Shown in pieces: positions 36,779 through 49,523 of a DNA stretch of 64,000 bases. Below the pieces are notes generated by a model. The model was not told where the DNA came from. It did no database searches and saw nothing but the letters and a program-made list of their open reading frames with translations. Each line of letters begins with the position of its first letter. Position 1 is the first letter of the stretch. Where the stretch lies: positions 44,919,569 through 44,983,568 of the forward strand of contig OZ034975.1 of NCBI GenBank assembly GCA_964030785.1, read 5' to 3'. Made by a program: the position numbers and the translations under genes. Origin of the DNA: Siderastrea siderea. Lineage: Eukaryota > Cnidaria > Anthozoa > Scleractinia > Rhizangiidae.

Positions 36779-37540
36779 GGCAGCCCAACAGCCTCTTCAT
36801 TTTTCACACGTCGCGGCTACCCACCTGCTGTGGTAAACCAGGCACTCCAGCGCGTTCAATCAACACCTCGTGAATCAACGATCAACTCAAACACCGCACC
36901 CTCCACAGAAGAACAAGCTGTCCCTCTTGTCCTGACTTACCATCCCCGAAACACGCAAGTAAGGGAAATCATGACCAGAAACTTCGCTCTTCTCAAATCC
37001 GATCCTGACACCAAGGATATTTTTCAACCCGTCCGTATCTTGTGTGCGTATCGCTGCGACAATAATTTACGTGACATTTTGGTAAAGAGCAGCCTTCAAA
37101 CAACAGGACCTACCGATGGAGAATCAGGGACTTTCCCTTGTGGCCGTCCCCGCTGCGTAACCTGCGCCCATACCAACCCTTCGCAGACCCTCGACACCCC
37201 GGGCGGTCAACTCAGATTCGAGGACAAGTTCACTTGCACGACCAGTAATTTGATTTACGTCCTTTTGTGCCGCAAATGTTCCAAGCTCTACATCGGGGAA
37301 ACTGGGAGACGCCTCGGCGACAGATTCCGTGAGCACATACGATCAGTTGGCGCGAATACTGATCTCCCTGTTGGGAAACATTTCTCGTCCCCAGGACACA
37401 GTGTGGGCGATATGCTAGTGTCCGTAATCTGTGCGGGGTTCAGGACAACGATGGTGCGACGCAGCATGGAAGCAAGATTGATCTTCCGTCACAAGACTTT
37501 ACAACCAAATGGAATGAACATTGACTTTGCATTTCTGTGA
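36779..37540 (+). pseudogene. Penelope-like element, 3' fragment with GIY-YIG endonuclease
   Basis: The open frame starts at an ATG in flanking DNA (36752), but element-like sequence begins near 36779. It includes RRGYPPAVVNQALQRV and LVLTYHPRNTQVREIM, a CGRPRCVTC cysteine pair, and the GIY-YIG endonuclease LIYVLLCRKCSKLYIGETGR with RFREHIRSV, ending NIDFAFL. This is the C-terminal part of a Penelope-like RT-endonuclease. The reverse transcriptase is missing, as in 5'-truncated insertions. It ends at a TGA at 37538-37540. Confidence 0.75.
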
Positions 37541-37628
37541 TTGTTACTTATAAGCGCGCGCGCGTGTCGTAGATACATTTTTGACTTTCAAAATTAACCG
37601 ACGCGCGTTACTGCTTAACGGCATTATT

Positions 37629-37668
37629 TCTCACTGAAGAAGAGACAGCAGTCTCGAAACGTCTGAGG
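37629..37668 (+). ncRNA. Hammerhead-like ribozyme motif downstream of Penelope fragment
   Basis: TCTCA, CTGAAGA, a GAGAC-AGCA-GTCTC hairpin, GAAAC, GTC and TGAGG follow one another. Stem I (TCTCA with TGAGG), the CUGANGA box, stem II and the GAAA box are all present, with a minimal one-pair stem III. One extra A between CUGAAGA and stem II departs from consensus and may weaken it. Penelope-like elements are known to carry minimal type I hammerheads in their terminal repeats. Confidence 0.5.
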
Positions 37669-37699
37669 ATTTTTTCCCCCATTTTCTATTTCAAGCGCA

Positions 37700-38290
37700 G
37701 AGACACTAATTTTAATTTACCTCAAGAATATCCCGATTTACATGCGCTACACAGTTTTAATGCAATTTTCCGTTTTAAGCCCAACAGCCTTCTGCTGGCG
37801 AATAAACAAATTAACTCCCCCTACGTATTTAGACACGGTTCCTTTAGCTCTAGAGTGTAAACAGGGTTTAACAATGGGTTTCAGTCAAGCAACAGATTCT
37901 GATCCCCACGCAGGTGACTGAAGCAAAACTTGCAGGAGAAATGAATAATAACCAAATGAAAAATGCTAAACAAAAATCGAAGAAACTAAATATTAAAGAA
38001 AACTGTTGCCTGCTATGAGCCTTGTGCTTGAGACATACCCACACAAACAGACAATACAATCAGCCCATCGGCTATATTTATATATATAAATTATGTATAA
38101 TCAAACTAAACGTGCGATAATCGTCGCTCAAACTCAGAATGATTGTCAAGCAAATTGTCTGCCAATCGGCAACATTGATGAAAGCATTAACCTTGCATCA
38201 ACCTTGATGAAAGCATTAAATACCTCCCCTTAAAACGTTTAAAAACAAAGTCAAGCTAAACATCTTACAGTCTTACTGTTCATGAGTTTT
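37700..38290. other. Non-coding sequence, nothing recognised
   Basis: No open frame with features. Short AT-rich and (TA)n words only. Confidence 0.4.
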
Positions 38291-38593
38291 CAACTGGTAG
38301 TTGTTTATTTATTTTATTTATTTATTTATTTTCTTTATTTATTTTCTTTATTTCTTCTTTTCGTCTTTTTTTTAATTGACTAATTAATTGCTTTCACCAA
38401 GCTTTAGTGCCAACCTACCTCTGTACTTAAACATCACTTAGTTTTACTCAGCTCGACTGATTAGCTTTATAGTTATCCTGAGTAAACATTACCTATTTTT
38501 GTATTAATATATTATATTGTAAAGTTTAACTTTTTTTCCTTTTTCTATTTGGTAATAAAAGCTTGTTGTTGTTGTTGTTGTAGTAGTAGTACT
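38290..38593 (+). mobile_element. LINE 3' untranslated tail
   Basis: T-rich and ATTT-repeat sequence followed by TTGGTAATAAAAGCTTGTTG and a (TTG)n then (TAG)n simple repeat. This is the form of CR1/L2-type LINE ends that terminate in a microsatellite. No coding part remains. Confidence 0.45.
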
Positions 38594-38890
38594 TCAAATG
38601 CAATTCGTTGTGCCCTCGACACTAGCATAACAGTCAAAATCATCTTCTCGATTGCCAATCGGCAATAGCACTACAAGTGCAATTCATTGTGTCCTTGGCA
38701 CTAACATAACAGTCAAAATCATATCTTCTTGATTACCAATCGCCAATAGCACTACAGTGCAATTCATAGTGCTCTCCAAACTAACATAACCGTCAAAAAA
38801 CATTACTGTTTGTCCATCGACAACAGTACTTAGCAGGTCAGTGTAATTAATTGTGCCTTCTGCACCAACATAGCAATCAAAAAACACAAA
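38594..38890 (+). repeat. Degenerate ~85-bp tandem repeat, about 3-4 units
   Basis: The words GTGCAATTCATTGTG, CACTAACATAACAGTCAAAA and GATTGCCAATCGGCAATAGC recur at about 85-bp spacing, each unit more degraded to the right. Confidence 0.55.
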
Positions 38891-38899
38891 TCCTTCAAA

Positions 38900-41800
38900 A
38901 TATCTTGAAAGCGGTCCATCGGCAATTGCACAGAGGCTCTATATATACGATCAACAAAGAATCAGAAACTATAAGACTTAACCGATACTAATCTAACAGC
39001 GATAATGTAACCGTTGCAGTTGTTGGAACCAATTAATGATCTTAGAGTCCTTCCGTGACAACAAGCGTGATTACCCTTATTATAACATAGAGGGCAAAAT
39101 TACTGATTGCTGATTGGTTGAGGCAGAGGGCATTTTTCCTAAATTTTCTTTCCAACGAGGGCAAAATTACTGACTCCTGATTGGCTAAACGCCAAAAATA
39201 CTCGCACTTGATTGGCTGAGCGCGAGAGCACGCCATTTGCATTTTGTAAGCGTCTTGAAACGAAAAGCAGATTTTGAATTGGATTTTGAGTTGTTCAACT
39301 ACAAGAATATCGTTTCAGAGTTTAAATTTAACCGAGTTGGTTGGCAAAAATGGTTGGAAATCAGGTGATAGCTCGAAGAGAAATTCCAGAAGGTGAACCT
39401 GAATGTTTTACGGGAAAAAGCAAATGGTTATTTGTTTTAAAACTACCGAAAACCTTTTAAATAGACCATTTTCATTATGACGTCACACGCGCTAAGGTTT
39501 CTGGTAGTTGTAGTAAAGATCGCGCCCAGTGTCGCGCGACCGCGGGAAAGTGTCAAAAAATCAGCAGAAGCGCCATGTCGGCCAAGGCAAGCCCACCAGG
39601 TGTTTTACAAAGTTATGTGCTCGATTGCTATAAAAATTAAAAGAAATTCAGCATGGAGTTTTTTATGGGTTTTTTTTCGATAAACGAGGAATTGCAAAGT
39701 GTTGTTAACGAACATTTCAATGGAAAACTTTTTTCCCAAATTCTGGATACCGAGTGTGTAGCAGGAAAATGTGTCAATGTGCCAATATAATTACCCTCAT
39801 GAGAAAAAGAATCGAAGGGGAGGAGGGAGTATCTGAGATAGGAGATATAGAACAATTAGAACAGCTTTTAAATAACAGAACCAAATGGAGATCGAAGCAA
39901 TAAAAGTTTTATATCCAGCATAGTTTGACATAGTGCAAAACAAAACAACTAACACAGTGAAATGCTTTGAGCGACTCGCTCTGAGATTTAATAAAAACAA
40001 AACAAAGCAAATACATTTTAACAATATTTCGCTTTGAGTGCATCGGCAGTTCTAAGTTAAGTCATTGAAATGGAAGAGAAATACAATTCACTACTACAAG
40101 TTAACGCAAATCATGTAAAGATGATTAAAATATTCCGTCAACTGAAAAAGCTAGCAATGTTATTCGCACTAAGACGGCCGAACGATTTTTTGCGTTCAAA
40201 CAACCCAATGCGCAGTACCAAAGAAAATCAAATTTGGCTTGAGAAACAACGCTAACTCAGTCTAGAATAGTATTTTTTTGAATTATTTTACCATTTTGCG
40301 AAATAAGACATAAGCTTCATAAACAAAACCTACAAAGACAAAACCTTGAAAGTTTATACGCACAACTGACATTTTCTCGCCAAGATTAACTGTAATAAAT
40401 GCAATTGCAATATCAGATCGCTTATTTTAATTTTAATACGAAATTCCATGAAAAGACAAACAGAGGAAAAGGGAAAACAAGCGTTCAGGTACGAAAAAAA
40501 AATTAAAAATAGCACTTGCTGTCCTGGGAAAGCAAAATGCCTCGAGTACAATTCCGCTTAACTTGACACTGTTTTTTACCAAATTTCTGCAAGTTTTTTA
40601 AACATTTCAAGAAAGCTATTGTAAATGTGGATTCGCTCTGAGTTAAAAAATTCTTACGAAGTCAATCCACAGTCAAATATGTAATTTTCCTACGGTTGAA
40701 GTCGGAGAAATACTTAAAATCGATCGTTGTCCTTGGAAATAAAAACGACACTGGCAATATTTACCGTCTGTTCTCGAACAAGGATTTCTTTGCTCTATTA
40801 AACCTCTCCAATTTCTTCTATAACCGCCGTCGAGTATTCTTCAGGTCTTTTCCTTGTAGCAACAAGCTTTTAAAAGAAATGCCTTCAAAAGACTTCATCC
40901 TATTGCTAAGGATGCATGTAAAATTACTGGCCTGAAAATCGAGTGTACAAGAAGCCCACCGCTAAAAAAAGTTTTGTATAAACGCACCGAGTGCGAAACG
41001 ATTAAAAAAACCCTGCAAAAAAAAAAGCTTCCTTACTCTTACATTGTTGTCTCTTGATGTGTCCTGGTGGGGTAAAAGCAGTTTTGTCGCTTATGTCACT
41101 CGAGGTCCTCTCAGTTATGCACATTATAGATGAGTATGATCGACCAACTCGGCCGCCATTGCATTGCATGTGTTTTTGTGGATTATTTTGAATTTGCATT
41201 GCCCGGCAGGGCGGAAAAACCGCTGATTGGCTGTTTATTTCGCGGGTATTAGCACTATCCGCTGACCAAAGTAAAGCGGCTCAAGTTAACTGAAAAAATT
41301 GGAGAGATTTAGCCTAAAATAATTACATTCACACGGCAACAATAGTACAACGAAGTCGCTTTCCTGAAAGTCCAACTCCTTGAAAAGTCATCTATTAATT
41401 TTCATAACCTTTGGATCAGTTTTTGTACTTCATTTATTCCGTGAAACATGCGACTTTACGTAGCTAAATTCAAGCCATCGTGCGAGGGCGTGCGATCGAC
41501 ACTCGGCACAAAATTTGAAAAAATAAGAAAGTTTTCGGATATTTAAGGACAAAAATCCGACGATCTGAAAGATTAAAAGCAGAGAAACAAAATATCAAAT
41601 ACGCAAAAAAATCGTAAGATACGAACATCAAAATTTTTTCAAGTCTTTATGCTCCACTTGCGAAAACTATATTCGAAGTCAATCGCAAACACAAGCTTTT
41701 GCGATCGCAGCGGCTTATAAACTGATCCTACACACGTATTCGACTAAAAGCTCGGCAACAATAACCCACAGATAAGCAATTTTATTACCTTTTGCGTTAC

Positions 41801-43540
41801 AGGCTCCAAACACCTCATGAAATTCTTTAAGACACTGTGCTCTCCTGATTACACACCGTTCAATTCGCCGCTTGGCGCTTGCCACCGGCTACTCTCTTGC
41901 GCGGGAAATTATAAATGACCTGGCGCCACCTTTCAAATTTACCGGCCGCTGTTTTCAGTTTTCGTTACGTAATAAAGGGCCCTTCAAAGTCCCCTTTAAA
42001 GAGTTATTTTTCTTTTTGCGCTTGCGACTTTTGTGGAGACCACATAAGATGGAAAATCTCTGCTAATGCAGCTCTCACTTGCGAAGAGGGTCGGGAAAGT
42101 GTTGGGAACTGTGGTTCTTTTTTCGGGCGAAGACGCAATTTTACGCAGATTTTCCAGGCCAGTTTGATTGTGGCGAAATCACGCTACTAAGGTCAAGTTA
42201 AAAATACGGAGCAAAGCAAACTGCTGCTTTCCCTCAGTTAACTATGTTTCCCTCTAAAGACAAGTGGTCAAACAACTCCAACTTGGTGCCCTGTCCCCAG
42301 AGGGTTCTGAGGATACTAATGGCACTGAGTGAGCTTAAGATAACTGAATAAGTAAAAAGATATCTTTGGGAATGTGATGAAACCTTCACTTAAATTCACT
42401 TTATGAAAAAAGCAGCAATAATCCCACTTAAGAATAAACAAAGGGACAAGTCATAGTATTTTTCTCAGGGCCAACTCCCCCGTAGTGTTCACAGAAGAGG
42501 ACAGGTTGCAGGCACTTCGAACAAGTCTGTCAACTGAAGACAAGTCCCTTGAGTGTTTAGAGAGGGTTCTTTATTGCAGGGAGAATCCAATTTGCTCTTT
42601 GATTGGTTAATTGTGTGTCATTAGATGACAGGGACTAGGTTCAGCCTGCACAGCCCTCTCCCGCTTGTTTTGGCAGCTGCCACACAGGGTAGGACTAGTA
42701 CCATAAACAATACAAATGAAATGACAAGTCATGGGGGAGGTCAACAATTATGGGTGATTCAAAATTCAGTGAGATGGTACACCTCAGTTAGCCCTGCATT
42801 TAATTTTTGTTAAAATTTTGCTCTTATGCTAAGACCATCAATGAAAGAACTTGAGTGCATTGCAAAAGAAAACTGTTTAGCATTTATGTCCACCACAAGA
42901 CAAAGAAGAGAAAAACTATAGGCCATTTTGTCTTTAAGCAATGATGTGATGACATCATGGTTTATTAATTATTGAACTATAAACAAGATTAAACAAATTT
43001 TATGGCAAAATCCAGAGCCATCTGACAATTACATGACTATGACTCTGTAATAGAGCCAAAATATTGTATCAATATCAATTATCTTGTAAAATAAGAATAA
43101 AAATAAATCAACTTTGTAATAAACCAAAACTTGGTTTTGGCAATGATATCATTTCTCGGCCTTGCCTTCGTATGGCAAAACATTCCTCAAATCAAGCTGT
43201 TGGGATAAACTACATTAAACACACCACCAAGCCCCCAAACAAAGTAATTTCATTTTTGAGCCTAAATATACCCCTTTTTGCACAATGAATTTAATTACCT
43301 TCCCTTCGAGAAAAAAAATTTTCAAAGTAACAGAGACATTGACAAAACAAACAAAACAAGGCAAGATGAAACATCCCCTCCATCTCTTCCCTAGCCCCAA
43401 CTGCAAAAACAACAGTTTAAGGTTTTCAGAAAAAAAAACAACAAAAAAAAAACAAAAAAAAAACAAAACAACCAACAACAACAGTCTGTTCTCCCTGTTA
43501 AAGATAAATAACACGCTATTTTCATCCATGCAAATCCAGG
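38900..43540. other. Host sequence without a supported gene
   Basis: Several short frames but no domains or exon chains. At 39463-39545 a block with ATGACGTCA and GGTTTCTGGTAGTTGTAGTA is the reverse complement of 46318-46410, and GGGCGGAAAAACCGCTGATT at 41211 is the reverse complement of sequence at 46297-46320, so fragments of one repeat family are scattered here. Confidence 0.4.
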
Positions 43541-43544
43541 CTCA

Positions 43545-43696
43545 TCAAACTCTGGGTTCCTCATTGCTTTCTTCAGGATCTTTATCATCACCAAAGGCAC
43601 AACCCACTGCAGCTAGCAGACATCCAAACATTCCACTAGCAATGACAAACATACAGTCGAACAGTACAGGGAAGGATTTGAAACCTGATCCATGAA
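43545..43696 (-). CDS. Terminal exon of an unrecognised membrane protein
   Basis: On the minus strand, after a TTTTTCAG acceptor, the frame reads HGSGFKSFPVLFDCMFVIAS. It continues as a hydrophobic segment (GMFGCLLAAVGCAF), then an acidic tail DDKDPEESNEEPRV and a TGA. The exon starts in phase 1. No upstream exon could be assigned. The clean acceptor, membrane segment and charged tail argue for a real last exon, but it is short. Confidence 0.4.
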
Positions 43697-45377
43697 CTGA
43701 AAAATGTTTCTTTGTGTTGAATGTTAGTGACCTCTGTTTGCCACCTCTTGCTAATAACACTTAATAATGTAGACTGCACAAAACAATGTTGTTGATGAAA
43801 TGTGGATAACCTAGGATAAAGAAAGTGAAAATAATAATTGCAAACAATATTAAATTTTCTTTTAAACTTAAAATGCCTACCATGAAATACATCACAATGT
43901 TGCCATTCAATACATTTTTGCAAATATCATATTCCTTTCACCCACACAACAGGTTTGGATAGGCAAGTTGTGAAGGTTCAGTGCAACTTCACTTACAAAC
44001 AGTGGGACCAACCCATTAAATAGTTAGATCACCTTTAATTTCACCCAAGCAAAAGCTCATGCAGTTGTTTTCATATTTGAAAACCCCTTAATATAAGGTA
44101 ATTGGTTAGGCCTGTTGGTAGTTGTATTAACATGGCTCCATTGTAAAATCTGTAGAATGATAAAGTATACAAATAAATTGCCAGATAAGTAAATTTTGAC
44201 AAAGAATTTGACATCTACATATAACTAAAAAATAACTCCAAAATAGCACATCATGAAGCCAAAACAAAAGCCAATGATACACAAGTCAATGCTGTCCAAC
44301 ACTGTAAACAAATGTCATCATATACGTTGGTCAACAAATGCTGCACGGTGTGTCATGTGCTGTTGAAAACTGTTTGATGCAAATTAACCTGTTCAACACA
44401 GTTGAAAAAGAAGCTTTGTGTAATCATGTTAACATCAGTTCAACAACATGTTGATTTGCAGTAGGACTTGACACACAACACCTAGCAACTTTTTTTGAGC
44501 AACAGTGCTGACTTCTGCATCACTGGTTTACGGGAAAGTTTCTTAAAAATATGGGCAATGGCCATCAGAAGCCCTTCCCTCAGTAGCAATCAACACTCTT
44601 TTCCAAATGATCACATCTTAGCTTTTGACAGAGAAACAAGTGACTTAACCATGTTAACGCAGCCTTCAAGCATGCAAGCATCTGTCCCAGGTGTGGCCAG
44701 ACAATGGATTGTCAAAGGGTAATGCTACTATGGAAACATGGAAGCAGGAAAATACAGCCCGACAATACAATTCTTGCTTCACAACAAGGAATGAAAAAAC
44801 AGCCTATAACATTACACTGGCTGGAATTGTAGCATTTTTGTTGTTTTCATGTATAATTGCAAATCAAACACACTATTGCAACTTACAACTTACAACTAAA
44901 AACATTACTATTTCACACGTTGATCATTTGAAAGAAAGTAAAATTACTGACCTGCACCTTAGTGATAGCATGTCTTGTTCGCCAAAAAATGTAGATATGT
45001 GACAACAGCTAGCTGATGACGAAAAAATCGCCGAAGACGTTTTAAAAGATCATGAACTCGACGAGGAAACCAGAGACATTTGACAAGCCTGCAGTTGTTG
45101 CCAACAGAAAAACAAAACAATGAAACGAATTCTTAGCTCCATCAATCAAAGACCTGCCATGTGTTGAGATGCGAGATCGACAAGGCGAATTGTAAGGAGT
45201 ACAAGTGCTGGAATAAATATGTTCAAGCTGACAGTCATGATTCGAATAACATTTCTCCAGTGTACGAGGGCTAAAATAGTCTCTGTGAACACCGGTGAAG
45301 ACAATTATGGACCCACTCAACCTTCGATATAATGAAAAGATCTAAGAAAACGTGGATCATCAGTAAAGTCAAATATT

Positions 45378-46183
45378 AGGGACTTTAAGATACGGTGACT
45401 ACGGACTACGGACTACGGACGGGAGGCACTTTAGGACTGGGACGAGACATATGTGTTCTGTTGTCCCCACCGTCGCAAGCTCACGACGGTGCGTAGTGGA
45501 AGGATTTCACGTAGTGCAGCGTGGTGCAGTACGAGGAACTGAAGATGGTATGAAATAGTAGTCTAAAGTTAGAAAATTGAGGTGTTCTTGTACTGTAACG
45601 CTTGAACTACAAACCAATAGGCATTTGGAACAATTTCAATTGCTTGTGAACTCAGAACAGCGAAAAAATGTACGGCTTACTTTGTTTACTGATTTTGACC
45701 GCCGCGTTGTTTTCCAGAATGAAATTAAATTTGATGCTTTGAATATAGCGTGTAATATGAACTCTTCTCTTTGCTCTTTCTAGACAAAAATGGCTTCCCT
45801 TCAAGTTGAGGAGTAATTAATTTAGTAAAATATGCCAAATTTGCCTCTGAAGTAGTTTTGCAAGCCGGCGAAGTAATTTGAAAAGCGAGCCCTGAAAATT
45901 TGATTAGCTTGCACGCAAGCCTCACGTGCAATTACATTTTGAATTGCAGTGCGACGATTACAAGTCAAAACCAGAGCATCTCGAATCTTTTAAAAGAGAT
46001 TTTGTGTCTGTTTAGTGTAGAGTTGACCTTCGCTCTTCGTTCGTAGTCTGTTGTCTGTAGTCTGCGGTCTTAACTTCGCATTTTCGCGCCACTCGTTGTG
46101 TACTCGGCCCAGTGTTTCAGCTAAAGAAAAACGCGCGTCCAACCGTAGTCCGTAGTCCGTAGTCACCGTATCTTAAAGTCCCT
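45378..46183. mobile_element. Non-autonomous DNA transposon, ~806 bp, AATATT-flanked
   Basis: The left end AGGGACTTTAAGATACGGTG with repeated ACTACGG words is the reverse complement of the right end CACCGTATCTTAAAGTCCCT. Both sides carry AATATT (45372-45377 and 46184-46189). There is no transposase. Confidence 0.7.
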
Positions 46184-46762
46184 AATATTGGGCTTTCTGC
46201 AACAAAACAACTCGAGGACTGTCCGCCATTTTGAAAAATATTTATATCGCGCATGAGCATCAACGATCTCATGACGCGTTTGACGTCATATCTCTCAGCC
46301 AATCAGCGGTTTTTCCGCCCTGCCGCATTGCCCGCGATTGAGCGACCCTGGGCGCAATCTTTACTACAACTACCAGAAACCTTTGCGTGTATGACGTCAT
46401 AATGAAAATGGTCTATTCCTTTTACTCTGGCTACCTTTTGCCTTTCATATTTTTTCTGGCTGCCGTAAAAAGTTGGGTGTTGATTTATGGGCAAAGCCTG
46501 GAAATAGGCTTGATCAATTATAGGTATAATGGGCCATTTTACCACCATTTTTGCACTAAAACTGACAACGTTGTTTTTCCATTTGCTATGTCAGAATGTG
46601 ATCGATATCCAAAACCGACTATTGTGCGGATAGATCTATCCTAGCTCTACCATTTGCTTATCAAGAATATCTGCTGACATTTAAATCGTTGACGTCACAA
46701 GTGGTACAATGAGCACGACCATTAAGTGGCCTTATACGGCTACTTGGGCGTGAAAAGGTTAA

Positions 46763-48026
46763 GGAGGCTCGCAACAGTTATTTTGAAATTTCTGTATAGA
46801 AGATAAACTTCGATTTCCTTAATACTACACCACCTTTTCAAAATATGATCAAAGTTTATTTTCTCACTGGTTTCCTAGCAACAGCCATCACCATAGCAAC
46901 GATAATGGACAACCCTTCATTTTAAATAATGTCGAATATCTCGAAAACTAGTCAGACACTTTATGACGAAACTTGAAATATTTGAACTACTCAACCTACA
47001 CAACTTGTATGCGAAATTAGGGAAAAAACTGTTAAATTGTTATCATAAAAAATATATATTCCTCTTCTGAGCTTGTTTCTCGTCATTTTTCGGCCCCAGT
47101 GTAATGCCATCGTGGGCGTAAACATGTATGCAATCCGTAATTAAAAAAGCTAAAACGTCAGTCAGTATTTAAAGAATAATGGCAGAGTCTCCAGGAAAAA
47201 GCTCAGAAGACGAAAATTTTTTATTATTATGAGAAGGAATTATAAATGCACGAGAGGACACAAGCGCAGGGTGTATAAATATTCATTGCACGTGAAATAG
47301 ACCAGGAAAAACAAAATAAAACTGTTGCTCGTTGAAAGTTAATAACGACTGAAACCTGACCTCGATTCAGCCTTCTTATCTAATAAACGAAATGTTTATT
47401 CAGCCTAAAACTTGCTGGAACATCAAAAAGAATTATTATTCTAACGTCAATCAATTTAAGAGAAAAATCTGTAAGGGCAGTTTAGAAATATTTCTATTTA
47501 TACAAATTACGGACTTTTTGGCTGATTTGTGCTGCATTTTAGCAGTTTTTAAATATAAATATCTTAAAATCGCAGCCACCTAGGAAGCTCAATGTACATT
47601 AAGAATGTTTTGATATCATAAAAGATCCTTTAACTGAAAAGAGAAAGTGTGAAGTTTTATCTTTCTTGAAATATTGGAGAAAATTGCACGAATGACCAAA
47701 ATCAGCCCGTAAAAAATGAATCATGATTTACGTGAAAACGCTCTTACAGATTTTTGCCTAATTTCGCATACAAGTTGTGTAGGTTGAGTAGTTCAAATAG
47801 TTCAAGTTTCGTCATAAGGTGTCTGAGTAGTTTTCGAGATATTCGACATTATTTAAAATGAGGGGTTGTCCATTACCGTTGCTATGGTGAAAGCTGTTGC
47901 TAGGAAACCAGTGAGAGAATAAACTTTGATCATTTGTTGGAAAGGAAATCGAAGTTTATCTTCTATGCGAAATTTTGACTTCAAAAGATACACTCCAAGG
48001 CCAAAAAAAAACTGTTGCGAGCCTCC
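46763..48026. mobile_element. TTAA-flanked palindromic element (piggyBac-like, non-autonomous)
   Basis: TTAA stands on both sides (46759-46762, 48027-48030). The ends GGAGGCTCGCAACAGTT are inverted, and the homology extends about 270 bp inward (46763-47033 against 47755-48026). No transposase frame. The TTAA target is the piggyBac signature, but the family assignment is inferred. Confidence 0.6.
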
Positions 48027-48750
48027 TTAATCGAACTTCGCTATTCAATTAACCTGTTTATTCATTACTTGCCAGAAATGACTTTCAAAAAATGTAAACG
48101 GCAGTGTTATTGATGTTAATGTTTTTCCAAAGACATAATAGACTTTTCAATAAAGAAAATGACATTCCAATGATGTTATTGAAGGTGCATTAGCATGGTA
48201 ATTGCGCAAATGAACCAACGGATGACTAAAATGAACATTTCGTCGTGAAAATGTTATTCCTAAGATGTTATTGATTTCCGTAAAAAAAATGAATTTCTAT
48301 TTTCCGTTAATGAAGGGCAAAAGGTGTATAAGGTGTAAAAGCAATTCTTAACAGAGAATACAAAGAAGCATAGCACATGCTTGCTATGTCCTCAAACCAA
48401 GGAAAATACATATGTTACGGCGTCACAAATGGCAGCAGAATCGACATCACTGGCCTCTTTCCCAGGCTACTGGAATTCGCCCGGTATAACAGGTCATGTT
48501 GAATGGAAACTGCAAAGAAAGGAGACGCCCTACCTGATTCATACCGGGCTGTTGCGTGACCGTGCAATCTGTGATTTCCAAGAAGCAGACCTCGATTCTT
48601 AGAATGCTGCAAAACCGGTCAAATAGGAAATATGCTGAAATCTTGTCAATCAAATTGCCAACCGTTCCTCATTGGAATAGAGGTTTTCTTTGAGTTTGAC
48701 TGCACTAAATATTTCTGTTTGCTGTTGTTTTTACGACCGTTCAGTTGGTG

Positions 48751-48826
48751 ATGATGGCCTTGAGAGGAATTTTTACAGCTGGCTTTTTTGTTCTTATTTT
48801 TAGCCAAGCAATATCTTCGACTACAG
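48751..48826 (+). CDS. Signal-peptide exon, copy 1
   Basis: ATGATG opens MMALRGIFTAGFFVLIFSQA with a hydrophobic core and a small-residue cleavage region, then a GGTTAGTT donor in phase 1. It is identical in unit 2 (52591). The architecture parallels exon 1 of the minus-strand gene at 7658: paired ATGs, signal peptide, phase-1 donor. The downstream exons are not resolved; 61837 is phase-compatible. Confidence 0.5.
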
Positions 48827-49523
48827 GTTAGTTTACAAAGCCTTTATTCTAGTGCGAACTACAGAATTCGCCGCATGCATACCGTACTTTTGAAACATAA
48901 CTGGCTCTAACGAAATTTGTTTGCTGCGTTTAAGTTCTGACTGTGTTTTCTTTGTCTTCGCTCGAGAAACGACAAAATCATTTCTGACTCTCTTTAAGTA
49001 TTAAGGAAGTTGCTGTAAAAAGAAAAAAAACAGATTTCGGATAAGATGCATTGGTGTGCGTGACTAGTGAAAGAGCTCTGGTTTTCTCGGAGATTTCGAA
49101 GCACTGTTGCAGGTTCGTAACTGAGCGTCTCGTTTCGTGGAAACTCTGAATGGTTTATATGGTGCTTTTAAGCTTATTTCTTGGAATAAATTTAACTTCT
49201 CAGGAATTGTGATAGCCTTTCGGCGGGATAAACTTCCATCTAGCTTCATGAACCATGAGAAGAGCTTGGTTAATTACCGTACTTCTAGCAACGATCTATG
49301 CCCCGATTGCGCGGCGGACTTACTCACTCTTGCAAGCTTTTCTCCATATCGAAACCATCGAAGGAAATTCACCATAATATTGTATTCGTCTTGAAATGAA
49401 AAGTAGAATTTCGTGCAGTAAAACCGACAACTTCTGAGACTGGAATGCTTGAAAATCATGCTGGACTTCTCGCTGTCCTCTTCTGCAATAGTTTAGGCGT
49501 TTGTTTATTTTTGCTTCGTTAGG

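Noticed and set aside
41872..42190. Two overlapping plus-strand frames in a GC-richer patch
   Set aside because: No recognisable protein features. The patch may be a promoter-like region, but no start site can be shown.
43285..43695. 136-residue plus-strand frame with a long lysine/threonine tract
   Set aside because: Driven by an A-rich run. The minus strand over part of it holds a better exon with acceptor and membrane segment.
44691..45002. 103-residue plus-strand frame with a hydrophobic stretch
   Set aside because: A single hydrophobic segment, no acceptor or donor in phase and no relatives seen in the window.
47392..47583. 63-residue frame identical at 51231-51422
   Set aside because: Same reason: a by-product of the tandem duplication with no coding signature.
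48381..48602. 73-residue frame identical in both duplication units (also 52220-52441)
   Set aside because: Conservation is explained by the recent DNA duplication. There is no domain or splice context, and two overlapping minus-strand frames are equally preserved.
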